A DNA stretch of 46,646 nt from Aureimonas sp. Leaf427 (lineage in GTDB: Bacteria > Pseudomonadota > Alphaproteobacteria > Rhizobiales > Rhizobiaceae), in assembly GCF_001425485.1 (NCBI RefSeq), contig NZ_LMQW01000015.1, positions 1-46,646 of the forward strand, read 5' to 3'. The first letter of the stretch is position 1; the number at the start of each line of letters is the position of its first letter. The notes below the pieces were generated by a model. It ran no database searches and had not been told where the DNA came from. It worked only from the letters and a program-made list of their open reading frames with translations. This document shows, one piece after another, positions 1-7,060 of the stretch. The position numbers and the translations under genes are program-made.

Positions 1-82
1 ATCTCCAACCGCTCGAAGGCACTGTGCTTATGGACGTCCATACGCGCAGTCTCTTACCGCGCCGGTTAGTCCGAAAGGCGGT

Positions 83-487
83 TTAGACCGTAGGCGTACG
101 TTTAATCCGAGCAGCTTGGCTTCCTACGCCCACGTCTCCGGTCGTACCGTCTGAAAAACGCGCAGTTCCTCGGGTTGAGATCAAGTCGTTCTCCATTGGA
201 GCAGAGAAGGAGGCAACACGCCCGTCAGAACACCTCACGACCGGTGCATGCGCCATACCGCTGTCATCGGTCGTGTATTTGCCAACGCAAGAGGCGCCCC
301 TGTCTGACTTGAGGCGCACCGTTCCACTGAACGGCGGCCCCTTCGTTTGTCCTGCGAAGTACTCGCCTTGGCTAGTGCGCATGGCGACCGGTAGCTCAAT
401 CGTCCGAGCGCAGGACGCTAGGGTCACCAAGGCCGAAAAGGAAAGAAGGAGCAGCTTAGGCAGCTTTGTTCTCCAAAGGCGCGGCAT
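83..487 (-). CDS. small putative lipoprotein, unknown function
   Basis: This predicts a 134-residue exported protein. The reading frame is open further upstream, but I chose the ATG at 487 because it gives a clean signal sequence: basic residues, then a leucine-rich core (KLLLLSFSALVTLASC) ending in a lipobox L-A-S-C with the acylated cysteine near residue 26. The rest is hydrophilic with scattered Gly/Ser/Thr and two further cysteines, and ends in a basic tail. I recognise no domain. Its start lies inside the end of the preceding small secreted gene (32-bp overlap), so the two are probably co-translated envelope proteins. No strong Shine-Dalgarno precedes this ATG, which fits coupling. The lipoprotein call is inferred from the motif. 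Confidence 0.55.
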   Translation of the reverse strand: MPRLWRTKLPKLLLLSFSALVTLASCARTIELPVAMRTSQGEYFAGQTKGPPFSGTVRLKSDRGASCVGKYTTDDSGMAHAPVVRCSDGRVASFSAPMENDLISTRGTARFSDGTTGDVGVGSQAARIKRTPTV

Positions 488-689
488 TGCCAGAGTTCGC
501 TGCAATCGGATCGAGCTCCTGAACCCGGCGTCCGGCACCATCGTAGATACACGTCACCTTGCGGGCGGCGCGATCGGGACCAGAGCAAATCGGGATGGCT
601 TGGGCAACCGACGGGACCATCAGAAGCGCTGCGACGACCATCCGAACCGGTAAGCGGCATGCTGCCGACGCGCGCAACGAACATTTCAT
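456..689 (-). CDS. small secreted protein, unknown function
   Basis: This is a 77-residue product. From the ATG at 689 the first ~31 residues are a classic Sec signal (basic start, core MVVAALLMVPSVAQA, cleavage after A-Q-A). The mature ~46 residues contain two cysteines about 13 apart (PICSG and VTCIYDG) that could form a disulfide in the periplasm. The frame is open upstream but that part does not look like protein. A GAGG lies about 10 nt before the ATG. The 3' end overlaps the downstream lipoprotein gene by 32 bp, which suggests one transcript. I do not recognise the family; the signal peptide is the main support for the call. Confidence 0.5.
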   Translation of the reverse strand: MKCSLRASAACRLPVRMVVAALLMVPSVAQAIPICSGPDRAARKVTCIYDGAGRRVQELDPIAANSGNAAPLENKAA

Positions 690-778
690 GACGGCACAAC
701 CTCTGCTCGCTCGCCGGTCGGTTGATGGCTGACGAACGCCCTTGCGATCCTGTCCTTTAACCTGAACAGGAGAACAGG

Positions 779-934
779 ATGTCGGACGCAAAAGCGCGAA
801 TGGCTGCATACGTGGAACAAGAGGCGGCTGCTTTGGTCGAGATCGCGCGGAAGGGTAATGCCCCCATGCTGGCCTATCTCGCGGGAATGGTGGCGGCCGA
901 AGCAGCGGAGATAATGAAGAGGGACAACCGATAG
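779..934 (+). CDS. 51-residue hypothetical protein
   Basis: A short gene from ATG 779 to TAG 934, with a good Shine-Dalgarno (AGGAG) 6-8 nt upstream. The product is rich in Ala and Glu with regularly spaced hydrophobics (EQEAAALVEIARKG, LAYLAGMVAAEAAEIM) and is probably two amphipathic helices, cytoplasmic, with no membrane span. The stop codon forms the left edge of an 18-bp perfect palindrome whose right half contains the stop of the converging microprotein gene. I do not recognise the family. The ribosome binding site and helical pattern are the support. Confidence 0.5.
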   Translation: MSDAKARMAAYVEQEAAALVEIARKGNAPMLAYLAGMVAAEAAEIMKRDNR

Positions 935-951
935 GCTAGGAGCTCCTAGCC
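934..951. repeat. 18-bp perfect palindrome spanning two converging stop codons
   Basis: GGCTAGGAGCTCCTAGCC is its own reverse complement over all 18 bases. It includes the last base of the plus-strand TAG (932-934) and the whole TAG of the minus-strand microprotein (948-946). There is no loop and no T-tract, so it is not a textbook terminator. It could stop transcription from both sides weakly or bind a dimeric protein. Confidence 0.6.
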
Positions 952-1032
952 GGCCGCCGTCCAGAAGCCGAGGGCGACGAGCGCGAAGCAGGCGACGGCG
1001 GCCCAAACAAGGGGTGAAGGAGCGGGGATCAT
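946..1032 (-). CDS. 28-residue single-helix membrane microprotein
   Basis: ATG at 1032 to TAG at 948-946. The product starts with a short Pro-containing segment (MIPAPSPLVW) and continues as one hydrophobic helix (AAVACFALVALGFW), so a single-pass inner-membrane microprotein is predicted. Its ATG overlaps the TGA of the upstream XRE pseudogene in the ATGA arrangement, so translation would be coupled if that message were still read. The Pro-rich start followed by a Val-Trp pair resembles two other microproteins at 9.1-9.7 kb. With a coding length of 28 residues, reality rests on the coupling and the pattern; function unknown. Confidence 0.4.
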   Translation of the reverse strand: MIPAPSPLVWAAVACFALVALGFWTAAG

Positions 1033-1268
1033 TCGTCGACGAGAAGATCGGGTGGAACCGCGAGCGCGTCCCCGATGCGCGCCTATTCCTCTTCGGTTGG
1101 CGTGGCGCCGTGCTCGATCGCCTCGAGGCGATGCGGGGGAATGTCGGTAGCCTCGGCGAGCCCTGAAACGCTGAAGCCGGCATTCTCGCGAAATGCCTTC
1201 TCCGCAGGTTTTCCGTCTTACACGATTGCGTCGATCACAGGTTCGGGGATTTGACAGGCATCACTCAT
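1029..1268 (-). pseudogene. XRE-type helix-turn-helix regulator with two in-frame stops
   Basis: Reading from ATG 1268, a 79-codon frame shows the XRE/lambda-repressor HTH pattern: FRENAGFSVSGLAEATDIP, then HRLEAIEHGATPTEEE, then ARIGDALAVPPDLLVDE before TGA. Two stops interrupt it: TAA at codon 17 and TAG at codon 62, just before the last helix. The length and residues otherwise fit a small single-domain DNA-binding protein. The ATG overlaps the stop of the upstream DUF983 gene (ATGAGTGA), so it was once the second gene of that operon. It is probably inactive unless stops are read through. Sequencing errors cannot be excluded but two independent stops make decay more likely. Confidence 0.7.
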
Positions 1269-1683
1269 TGATCTGGCTCTTTGTCCGTTCTGGATCAGTC
1301 AGTCCGTCGGCACCGACAAGCCGTCCTTGTTCCGCCTTATGGTAATACTGGCTGGCTACCAGCCAGCCCTTCAACGGACGAAGAGGTAGGATGCAGCTGA
1401 GAAGCAGGATCGGCAGACTGACAAACAGGTGCACCCACAGCGAAACGTTGAAAGCGACTTCCAGCCACACCGCGAAGAGGACTGAGGGCACGCAGGTAAA
1501 GCAGATTACGAAGAAGGCAGGTCCGTCAGCTGGATCAGCAAACGAGTAGTCCAGGCCGCACTCCTCACATCTTGGCGCCAGCGTCAGGAAGCCGTTGAAG
1601 AGCCGACCGCGCCCGCATCGAGGGCACTTCCCTTTGATCCCGACTTCCATCGGCTTCAGCGGGGGGTAGAAGGTGTCACTCAT
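1261..1683 (-). CDS. DUF983 family membrane protein
   Basis: This 140-residue protein has the DUF983 layout. An N-terminal zinc-ribbon-like segment (KCPRCGRGRLF, then about 20 residues later CEECGLDY) is followed by two hydrophobic segments (about residues 52-75 and 82-100) and a short polar tail. The four cysteines probably hold one metal ion. The family is common in Alphaproteobacteria, is sometimes found near cytochrome oxidase or heme genes, and has no established function. The gene overlaps the XRE pseudogene downstream and follows a 49-residue membrane protein gene 26 bp upstream, so the three probably formed an operon. The family call is confident; the role is unknown. Confidence 0.8.
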   Translation of the reverse strand: MSDTFYPPLKPMEVGIKGKCPRCGRGRLFNGFLTLAPRCEECGLDYSFADPADGPAFFVICFTCVPSVLFAVWLEVAFNVSLWVHLFVSLPILLLSCILPLRPLKGWLVASQYYHKAEQGRLVGADGLTDPERTKSQINE

Positions 1684-1709
1684 CCCCGTAACTCCTGCGC
1701 ACGTTTAGG

Positions 1710-1859
1710 CTAAGCCAACTGAGCGAGCGTTGATCCGCCAATCAGGATGAACGCAGCCAGGAAAATGTAGAGCTTAAGGCGACCGAACAAATTATCCCCG
1801 CCGAACATAAGCTTCCAGACCGTCATCCCGTAGTCGTCAGTCTGTTTGATGCTGTCCAC
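1710..1859 (-). CDS. 49-residue single-span membrane protein
   Basis: A GTG start at 1859 is set by an almost perfect Shine-Dalgarno (AAAGGAGGAT) 6 nt upstream. The product has a polar N-terminus (about residues 1-28, with DDYGMTVWKLMFGGDN) and one strongly hydrophobic helix (LYIFLAAFILIGGSTLAQL) at the C-terminus, so it is a small tail-anchored or single-pass inner-membrane protein. It ends 26 bp before the DUF983 gene on the same strand and probably shares its transcript. I do not recognise a family. Confidence 0.6.
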   Translation of the reverse strand: MDSIKQTDDYGMTVWKLMFGGDNLFGRLKLYIFLAAFILIGGSTLAQLA

Positions 1860-1906
1860 GGTCCGATCCTCCTTTGTTCAGTCGTTGCGGCGTTCGGCTC
1901 GACGCA

Positions 1907-2149
1907 TCAGCTTAAACCGACGATCGATCCAGCAGGGAAACGCTCCTTGCCGCCGAACTGATGCTTGGCCTGCGCTACAGCCTCGTCCCGCAGCCCTTCA
2001 TCGAACACCCACTTCACCTTCTGCCCAGCTGCCTGTGCGGCTTCCACAGCCGCCTTCCAGCGATCGAGGTCGGGGGAAGGACCTTCAATCGTGAAGTCGC
2101 CAGTGACATCGTCTATCACCAAGAACCAACCCCGGGATTGATCGCTCAT
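1907..2149 (-). CDS. 80-residue hypothetical protein
   Basis: This small soluble protein begins with a beta-strand-like stretch (GWFLVIDDVTGDFTIEG), then a long charged helix (about residues 28-60), and ends in a short loop. It has no signal or membrane segment. It starts in the last codon of the preceding tiny gene (ATGA overlap at 2146-2149) and is the third member of a chain of overlapping small genes (2473 down to 1907). The predicted fold pattern and the coupling support it as real, but I do not recognise the family. Confidence 0.6.
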   Translation of the reverse strand: MSDQSRGWFLVIDDVTGDFTIEGPSPDLDRWKAAVEAAQAAGQKVKWVFDEGLRDEAVAQAKHQFGGKERFPAGSIVGLS

Positions 2150-2313
2150 GACCGCATCCCGGCTTCGACATCCCGCGAAGGCTCCGGGAATTCCTTGCGT
2201 GCTTCCTTGTCTTCGCCCGGAGAGGTCTCGGTCTCAGCTACGACAGCCGTTACCCCGCTATCGCCGTGCACTTTAGCTGGAGGCACGACCTTCGTTTTCT
2301 CGCCCTCACTCAT
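2146..2313 (-). CDS. 55-residue hydrophilic hypothetical protein
   Basis: I start this at ATG 2313, not the longer open frame, because that ATG overlaps the stop of the upstream tiny gene (ATGAGTGA at 2313-2306). The product is highly charged and probably disordered, rich in Lys, Glu, Val and Pro (MSEGEKTKVVPPAK, then SPGEDKEARKEFPEPSRD). It overlaps the next gene by 4 bp. Small disordered proteins of this sort are often part of stress or starvation regulons in Alphaproteobacteria, but no function can be assigned. Confidence 0.5.
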   Translation of the reverse strand: MSEGEKTKVVPPAKVHGDSGVTAVVAETETSPGEDKEARKEFPEPSRDVEAGMRS

Positions 2314-2473
2314 CTTTCTTTTCCTGCGCGGCAAAATCCTTGGCGCCGCGATCATGCCCTTGCTCATCGATGATGGCCTTGGCTTCATCGACAGAGATGT
2401 TGTGCTTGGCCGCTAACTCTTCGGCTTCCATATTGGGAACGTTGGCCTCTACGGCGGCGGCTTTGTCAGACAT
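2306..2473 (-). CDS. 55-residue DUF3606-like hypothetical protein
   Basis: ATG 2473 to TGA 2306. The middle of the protein (EELAAKHNISVDEAKAII, then DEQGHDRG) resembles the helical core of DUF3606 proteins, where a short UBA-like pair of helices ends in E-x-G/H-x-x-R; an undoubted DUF3606 gene lies at 32761. The N-terminus is Ala-rich and the C-terminus highly charged. It heads a three-gene run with 8-bp and 4-bp overlaps. DUF3606 proteins are small, mostly alphaproteobacterial, and of unknown function. The match here is weaker than at 32761. Confidence 0.55.
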   Translation of the reverse strand: MSDKAAAVEANVPNMEAEELAAKHNISVDEAKAIIDEQGHDRGAKDFAAQEKKDE

Positions 2474-2621
2474 GTCTATCTCCCTAATGAACGGCGTTTT
2501 CAGCCTTCGCTGTCGCCCTGGATCGCCGGATTATCGCGCTGGGCTACTTGGCCTTCAGCCCAGCCCTTTAGGGCCTGAGCACTAGCTCATGAGCCGATCA
2601 AACTGGGCGATATGAAAACGC

Positions 2622-2798
2622 TTACTCCGCATCCTCATCTTTACTTGGCGAGTGTTGAACACCTTGCCCGCCCGGCGCCGGCTCAGTCAGATCGCGTGTC
2701 GAATACCCGACTGCCTTGCCCTTGGCGTCTTTCGCACCATCGCCGCCAGCCTGCCCCTTAGCGTCATGTGCGCCACGCTCTTCTTTCGGAATATCCAT
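2622..2798 (-). CDS. 58-residue charged hypothetical protein
   Basis: I start this at ATG 2798, preceded by GGGAGG at a good distance; the open frame continues upstream without protein character. The product is very hydrophilic, with an internal near-repeat (HDAKGQAGGDGAKDAKGKA) and a C-terminus rich in Pro, Asp and Glu, so it is probably disordered. It lies 148 bp upstream of the chain of small genes at 2473-1907, on the same strand. A weak hairpin (GGCCC-TAAA-GGGCT on the minus strand, near 2563-2576) lies between. No family recognised. Confidence 0.5.
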   Translation of the reverse strand: MDIPKEERGAHDAKGQAGGDGAKDAKGKAVGYSTRDLTEPAPGGQGVQHSPSKDEDAE

Positions 2799-2952
2799 GC
2801 TAACCTCCCATTCTTTCTCTAGGTGGAAGAGACCAGAGAGGCTTACGTTCCAAACGCAGAGTGGGGAGGCATCAATGTTCTGAAAGCGCACGCCTTCCCA
2901 CGGATTTTGAACGTGACTCTGGGATACAGCAGGTGAGCCTGCACATGTTTCA

Positions 2953-3846
2953 TCATTCGGTCAGCGAAGCCATAATCGGAGGGATTTCGAGAAGCAGTTC
3001 GCTGGCTAGATAGCCGAGTGGACCAATACGTGCTGCAAGTCTGGTTCCCGCTTCGCTGTGTAGGAAGATCGCCCACTGCATGGCGAGAAGAGGCTCGGCG
3101 CCTCGTGCAAGAAGCCCAGCTGCAATGCCGGCAAGAACGTCTCCCGAGCCAGAGGTTGCCAACCCGACATTCCCGTTCGAGCAGCTCCAGAACGTCAAAG
3201 CGTTGCCATCAACCGGTTGCGTGACGTAGGTGCAGCCCCCTTTCAAAGCGACGACGCCTTGCGTCAATTCGCAGGCCTTCGTCGCGGCGGCAACGGGATC
3301 GGCCTCGACGACATCGCGCTCAATACCGAGCAGCCTGGCCATTTCGCCGGCATGAGGGGTGATGCTCACGCGCCCGGCGTGAACTGACAGGCGTTTGGCA
3401 TCATCCCCGAGCGCCGTGATGGCCGCGGCGTCGAGAACGAAGCGCGGTGAGGTCGTTGCGTCGAGTAGCTGGTGGACAAGATCGCGCGTTGCCTGGTCGT
3501 CCAACATTCCAGGTCCGATCACCACGGCATCCGCCCCCTCGGCGAAGTCCTGGATCAGCTCAGAAGATGCAGGAAAGATCTCACCGTCTGCCGTCTCGTC
3601 CAGACCGGTTACCCGCGCCTCAGGAAGGGCCATGGCTAAATGCGGCGCCATGGATCGAATGGTAGCGATGTGAAGCTTACCAGCGCCAGCTCTAAGAGCA
3701 GCAATGCCAGTGAGCCAAGCTGCACCAGGCACCTCGCGACTGCCCGCTACGACTAGAACGCGTCCTCGCTCGTCCTTGCCGGCGCCCTCGGTCGGACGAG
3801 GCAAGGGATTGCGGCGGAGAAAGTCCGGTGTGATTGTGTGCATCAT
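2953..3846 (-). CDS. nnrD: ADP-dependent (S)-NAD(P)H-hydrate dehydratase
   Basis: This ribokinase-fold enzyme repairs hydrated NADH/NADPH (NADHX/NADPHX) using ADP. It shows the YjeF C-terminal domain signatures in order: GRVLVVAGSREVPGAAWLTG, VIGPGMLDD, FVLDAAAITALG, SITPHAGEMARLLG, VVALKGG and finally GNVGLATSGSGDVLAGIAAG, which holds the catalytic Asp. At 297 residues it is the dehydratase domain alone, without the NnrE epimerase domain often fused to it. The first of two adjacent ATGs (3846) overlaps the stop of the histidine phosphatase gene upstream (ATGA), so the two are co-translated. The family call is secure; that epimerization is done by a gene elsewhere is inference. Confidence 0.9.
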   Translation of the reverse strand: MMHTITPDFLRRNPLPRPTEGAGKDERGRVLVVAGSREVPGAAWLTGIAALRAGAGKLHIATIRSMAPHLAMALPEARVTGLDETADGEIFPASSELIQDFAEGADAVVIGPGMLDDQATRDLVHQLLDATTSPRFVLDAAAITALGDDAKRLSVHAGRVSITPHAGEMARLLGIERDVVEADPVAAATKACELTQGVVALKGGCTYVTQPVDGNALTFWSCSNGNVGLATSGSGDVLAGIAAGLLARGAEPLLAMQWAIFLHSEAGTRLAARIGPLGYLASELLLEIPPIMASLTE

Positions 3847-4601
3847 CTTGCCGCGACATTGACGTCAGGCTCGGCCGTGACAGGTGTGCCTTCCGCATGA
3901 AGTGGAGCAACAAAATTGTAGCGTTCCAGGCAAGGCCGCGCTGCTTGGCCAGCCTGTGCGGAAAAAACGTATTCGGTAACCGAGCAGTTGGCGACGTCGG
4001 CCTCTCGGTCAATTGCTAGAATGCCCTCCTCGTCTAGTTCCTCCAATACATAGCGCAGGCAAAGGACCACCACCTGATGGCAAACAATTAGGACCCGACG
4101 TCCTTCATAATGCAGGGCGATCGTATCCAGCATGGATCGAACCCGTAAGATGACATCGCACCAGCTCTCCCCACCCGGCGGGCGATGGTAGAACTTGCCG
4201 AGGAGATTGCGGAATTCGGCCTGCTTGGGAAAGTTCTGGCGCACACCGGCCGTCGTCAGGCGGTCCAGAATGCCGAACTCCTTCTCCCGCAGGCGTTCGT
4301 CAACGACGAAATGGGCATCATCGAGCCCGCCCGCGCCGCGCACCGCGGCCGAGGTCTGGCGAGCGCGAAGGTAAGGCGATGAGAGAATAACTTCCGGTCG
4401 CTCGCTGGGTGCGAGGTTGGTGAACCATCGACCAAGCGCCTCCGCCTGTTCGTGCCCAAGTGGGCTCAGTGGAACGTCGATATCACGGTCAGAGATATCG
4501 ATCACATTGTGCCCTGCCGACATGGCGGCATCACGGGCGACGTTGCCCATGCTTTCGCCGTGTCGAACAATCCATATCCGTTCCGGCCACTCGCGCCTCA
4601 T
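3843..4601 (-). CDS. histidine phosphatase family protein
   Basis: A phosphoglycerate-mutase-like phosphatase of 252 residues. The catalytic phospho-His motif is near the start (IWIVRHGESMGN), followed by PLSPLGHEQAEALG, the substrate-pocket segment SSPYLRARQTS, the acid-base region around KEFGILD, and GGESWCDVILRV and VLIVCHQVVVLCLRYVL with the second catalytic His. The frame is open further upstream; I use ATG 4601 because AAAGGA lies 8-9 nt before it (ATG 4625 is the alternative). It overlaps nnrD by 4 bp. A housekeeping link between the two is possible, but the phosphatase substrate cannot be read from the sequence. Confidence 0.85.
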   Translation of the reverse strand: MRREWPERIWIVRHGESMGNVARDAAMSAGHNVIDISDRDIDVPLSPLGHEQAEALGRWFTNLAPSERPEVILSSPYLRARQTSAAVRGAGGLDDAHFVVDERLREKEFGILDRLTTAGVRQNFPKQAEFRNLLGKFYHRPPGGESWCDVILRVRSMLDTIALHYEGRRVLIVCHQVVVLCLRYVLEELDEEGILAIDREADVANCSVTEYVFSAQAGQAARPCLERYNFVAPLHAEGTPVTAEPDVNVAAR

Positions 4602-4991
4602 AGGCTTTGTCCTTTCATTCGGCATGTTGAAAATGACAACCGCAGAAGGATCGGAAGGTTCGCCATGGACCCTAGGTCGATAGCTTCCAGCGCAAGGATC
4701 GAGTGTCAGCGTGCAGCCCTCGGCCACGACTGCGCCAAGCCCTCCCTGTCGCTGCGGTCGATCGCCGTGTAGCGGACACTACTGGTCTGTTTGCTGCACC
4801 GAGAGCACCGTCACGTCCGCTCTTCGGTGATCTCGACGGGCCGATAGCTTCGCGGAAATTGGTATCACGGAATGTCTCAGATCTTGCTGACATGCACGCG
4901 CAACGGTTCTACCTCGATGCCCCCCTAACGACCGATGATGGAACCGCCGAAAGACACTGGCATTTTGCTGTCTTTCATTGAGGAGCTAGAC
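4602..4991. other. 390-bp intergenic region between divergent genes
   Basis: This separates the minus-strand phosphatase gene from the plus-strand ferritin-like gene and should hold both promoters. Several frames stay open here but none has protein-like composition or a convincing ribosome binding site, and I could not find a clear hairpin or operator. Confidence 0.5.
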
Positions 4992-5438
4992 ATGGTCACC
5001 ACGGTCGGAACCGAGACGACGTTCGAAAAGCTTGTTCAGAACCTCCTAATTCTTGAGCACGACGCTCTTGCCGCATATGAGAGCACGATCGCCAAGCTTG
5101 ACGACGTCGGCCACAAGGCAAAAATCGCAGAGTTCAAAGCTGATCACGAGCGGCACGTTGTCGAGTTGACGCGTATGGCGCAGAGCCTCGGCGTAGAAGC
5201 GCCGATCGAGGGCGACCTGAAGGAGTATCTAACCACCGGCAAGGTCGCCTTAGCAGCCATCGTCGGGGACCGGACCATTCTCAAGGCGATGTCGACGAAC
5301 GAGATCGAGACAAAGATGGCCTACGATCACGCCTCGAAGAACTCAGTTGCAACCCACGAGGCAAAAGCCTTCTTCGCAAAGGCTTACGCTGACGAAACCC
5401 GGCACAAGGATTACATGGACGCTGCCGCGGCGTCTTGA
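4992..5438 (+). CDS. DUF2383 / PA2169-type ferritin-like four-helix protein
   Basis: A 148-residue all-helical protein of the ferritin-like superfamily. Carboxylate/His motifs fit a di-iron four-helix bundle: ILEHDALAAYES in helix 1, FKADHERHVVEL in helix 2, NEIETKMAYDHA in helix 3 and YADETRHKDYM in helix 4. These match the PA2169/DUF2383 pattern, small proteins linked to stress and iron or oxidant handling. I begin at ATG 4992, 7 nt after GAGGAG, not the upstream ATG. It stands alone between a divergent gene and a convergent one. Metal binding is inferred from residues only. Confidence 0.8.
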   Translation: MVTTVGTETTFEKLVQNLLILEHDALAAYESTIAKLDDVGHKAKIAEFKADHERHVVELTRMAQSLGVEAPIEGDLKEYLTTGKVALAAIVGDRTILKAMSTNEIETKMAYDHASKNSVATHEAKAFFAKAYADETRHKDYMDAAAAS

Positions 5439-5566
5439 ACCAAGTACCGACCTACATGTCAGGACGAGGACGACTTCGCGGCCTGCCTAGCCTAAATGCG
5501 CTCCCCGAAGCCGCAGTGGGGGCAGGCAGGCCGCGAGCCGAGCACGGTAGACCTCTTCGCTGTCCA

Positions 5567-6220
5567 TCATGCGTCACTGTCTTTCCGCTCGCCTTTGGCA
5601 ACGATCTTTAGCGCGTCGTCCGGCAGCAGTCGTTGCAGCCCCTTCGCCTCTTCCCACGGCGCGCCCATCCAAACGTCCATCTCCTCGGCCGTCGTCAGGA
5701 TGACCGGCATCGCCTTGGGGTGGATTTGGGCAACGATGGCGTTCGGCTCAGTTGTCAGGAAGCCGTAGAGGTCCGCGTTGACCTCGCCTTCTTTTACCTT
5801 TCGAACGCTCGTCCAGTTCGTCCAGATGCCGGCGAAGACCATGAGCGGGCGATCGTCGCTGGCGGCGAACCAGGCCGGCACCTTCTTGCCGTCGACCGTG
5901 TCGTACTCGCTGAAGGAGGTGAGGGGCACGAGGCAGCGATGCTCCAGCCCGAGCCATCGGCGCCAGTGCGGACTCTTCGTATTGCGGATGTTCGTCACCC
6001 CGCCGTCGACCTTCTTGCCTTCTAGAGCGAACTGCGGCGATGGCATGCCCCAGCGCATCATCGTCAGCTCGCGCCCGGCCTCGACGTTGCGCACGACCGG
6101 CGCAGCTGTGTCTGGGAAGATGCCGGGGAGCGGCGGCAGATTGCCCGTCCGGTCGATCGCGGCGCGGGTGAACTCCAGGATGGCGGCCTGGCCCTTGGTG
6201 AGGCTGTAGAGGTTGCACAT
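5567..6220 (-). CDS. SRAP-family (YedK/HMCES) abasic-site peptidase
   Basis: SRAP proteins cross-link to abasic sites in single-stranded DNA through Cys2 and protect them. I start at ATG 6220 because the product then begins Met-Cys-Asn-Leu-Tyr, exposing the catalytic Cys2 after Met removal; the open frame upstream is not used. Further signatures are the RWGMPSPQF segment, [33 protein letters not shown] (the family usually has F-Y-E-W here, so Glu is kept but its neighbours differ), [26 protein letters not shown] with the active-site His, and PVIL. 217 residues is the usual length. It is monocistronic and divergent from the Zn-ribbon gene at 6318. Confidence 0.9.
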   Translation of the reverse strand: MCNLYSLTKGQAAILEFTRAAIDRTGNLPPLPGIFPDTAAPVVRNVEAGRELTMMRWGMPSPQFALEGKKVDGGVTNIRNTKSPHWRRWLGLEHRCLVPLTSFSEYDTVDGKKVPAWFAASDDRPLMVFAGIWTNWTSVRKVKEGEVNADLYGFLTTEPNAIVAQIHPKAMPVILTTAEEMDVWMGAPWEEAKGLQRLLPDDALKIVAKGERKDSDA

Positions 6221-6317
6221 GCGGGAAAGGGAGCATGCCCGGGGACCCGCGTCCAGACACCCGGCTACCGACCAAGGGGCTGGACGACTCAGGTCGATAT
6301 GTTCTTCATCCGTTCGC

Positions 6318-6632
6318 ATGGGCCAGAGCAGGTATCGAGCCGGAATCACGCTATCGGAGTCGCATGACAACGGCTCGGTGGTGACGATCGCCTGCTACTA
6401 TTGCCGCACCAAGCGGCACTATCTGCCGCTCGATCTGCGGACCATCCTCGGTGACATCGACCCCCGCCACGTTGCGAGGAATCGATCCTGTGAGAGCTGT
6501 GGCCGCAACGACTATCTTGTCGTGAAGGTCTGGTCGCCGATCCACGAGGAGCGCGTCGGGCTCGTCGTCCGCCGGCTTGAGCGGCTGGTCACGGTTCGCC
6601 GGGCGATCTGGCGAAACGAGACGCTGGAGTGA
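6318..6632 (+). CDS. small Zn-ribbon-like protein, copy A (intact)
   Basis: This 104-residue protein has two Cys-x2-Cys pairs (CYYC and CESC) about 32 residues apart, as in a zinc ribbon, set in a conserved frame: [30 protein letters not shown], then [10 protein letters not shown] and a basic tail [18 protein letters not shown] start at ATG 6318 because the homology to copy C (39128) begins exactly there, although an open frame extends upstream. Two degenerate relatives lie in this window (7539-7802 and 39128-39442). A nucleic-acid-binding role is possible from the ribbon and basic tail, but I do not recognise a named family. Confidence 0.7.
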   Translation: MGQSRYRAGITLSESHDNGSVVTIACYYCRTKRHYLPLDLRTILGDIDPRHVARNRSCESCGRNDYLVVKVWSPIHEERVGLVVRRLERLVTVRRAIWRNETLE

Positions 6633-6646
6633 CGCAATGCCAAAAT

Positions 6647-6835
6647 CTACTTTACCAAAGTAAGTTGGGATCGTTTTTCTCCGACCTTCGGCAACTCAGA
6701 TTGCTGCAATTTGTCGGCCTCGTCAGACGCCAGTTCATACAATTCGATAATACCGTAGCAGCCTGCTAATTCAAACGCAGCCAAAGGTTCAAGCTGACCT
6801 CGCTCGTAAGCGGCAAGTATCTCACTATAGCTCAC
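6647..6835 (-). CDS. 62-residue hypothetical protein
   Basis: A short acidic helical protein (MSYSEILAAYERGQL, then FELAGCYGIIELYELASDEA) with no signal or membrane span. It lies convergent to the Zn-ribbon gene, 14 bp from its end, in a stretch that is clearly more AT-rich than the neighbouring genes. Composition and start look plausible, but there is no strong ribosome binding site and no family I recognise. Confidence 0.4.
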   Translation of the reverse strand: MSYSEILAAYERGQLEPLAAFELAGCYGIIELYELASDEADKLQQSELPKVGEKRSQLTLVK

Positions 6836-7060
6836 TGATTACTCCAGTCCCATGTTCGATCGGGTTGCCCCAAGTCGATGAGTGCTCAGAAGCTAAATGC
6901 GAATTTGCAAAAGTGCAATACTTCTAATGTTATCAATTGTTTGTTAGGTACGTATGGCGTCCAAAATCGCTCGGATGCGCGTGTTTAGCTGGTAGCCTAG
7001 TTGGCGTTCCGAGTTCGAAACCTAACTAATGAAGATCGCTTCTTTTGCTGAGGTGCTAAC

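Noticed and set aside
2799-2870. GGAAC-type (EcfG general stress) promoter before the small gene at 2622-2798
   Set aside because: A GGAAC is present but no CGTT-like -10 box follows at the right distance; other stress-type genes here also lack the pair.
4672-4981. Open frames on both strands in the phosphatase/ferritin-like intergenic region
   Set aside because: No ribosome binding site or protein-like composition; treated as intergenic.
6980-7030. tRNA-like segment with a TTCGAAA loop next to the integrase region
   Set aside because: No acceptor or T-arm pairing could be made around the loop.
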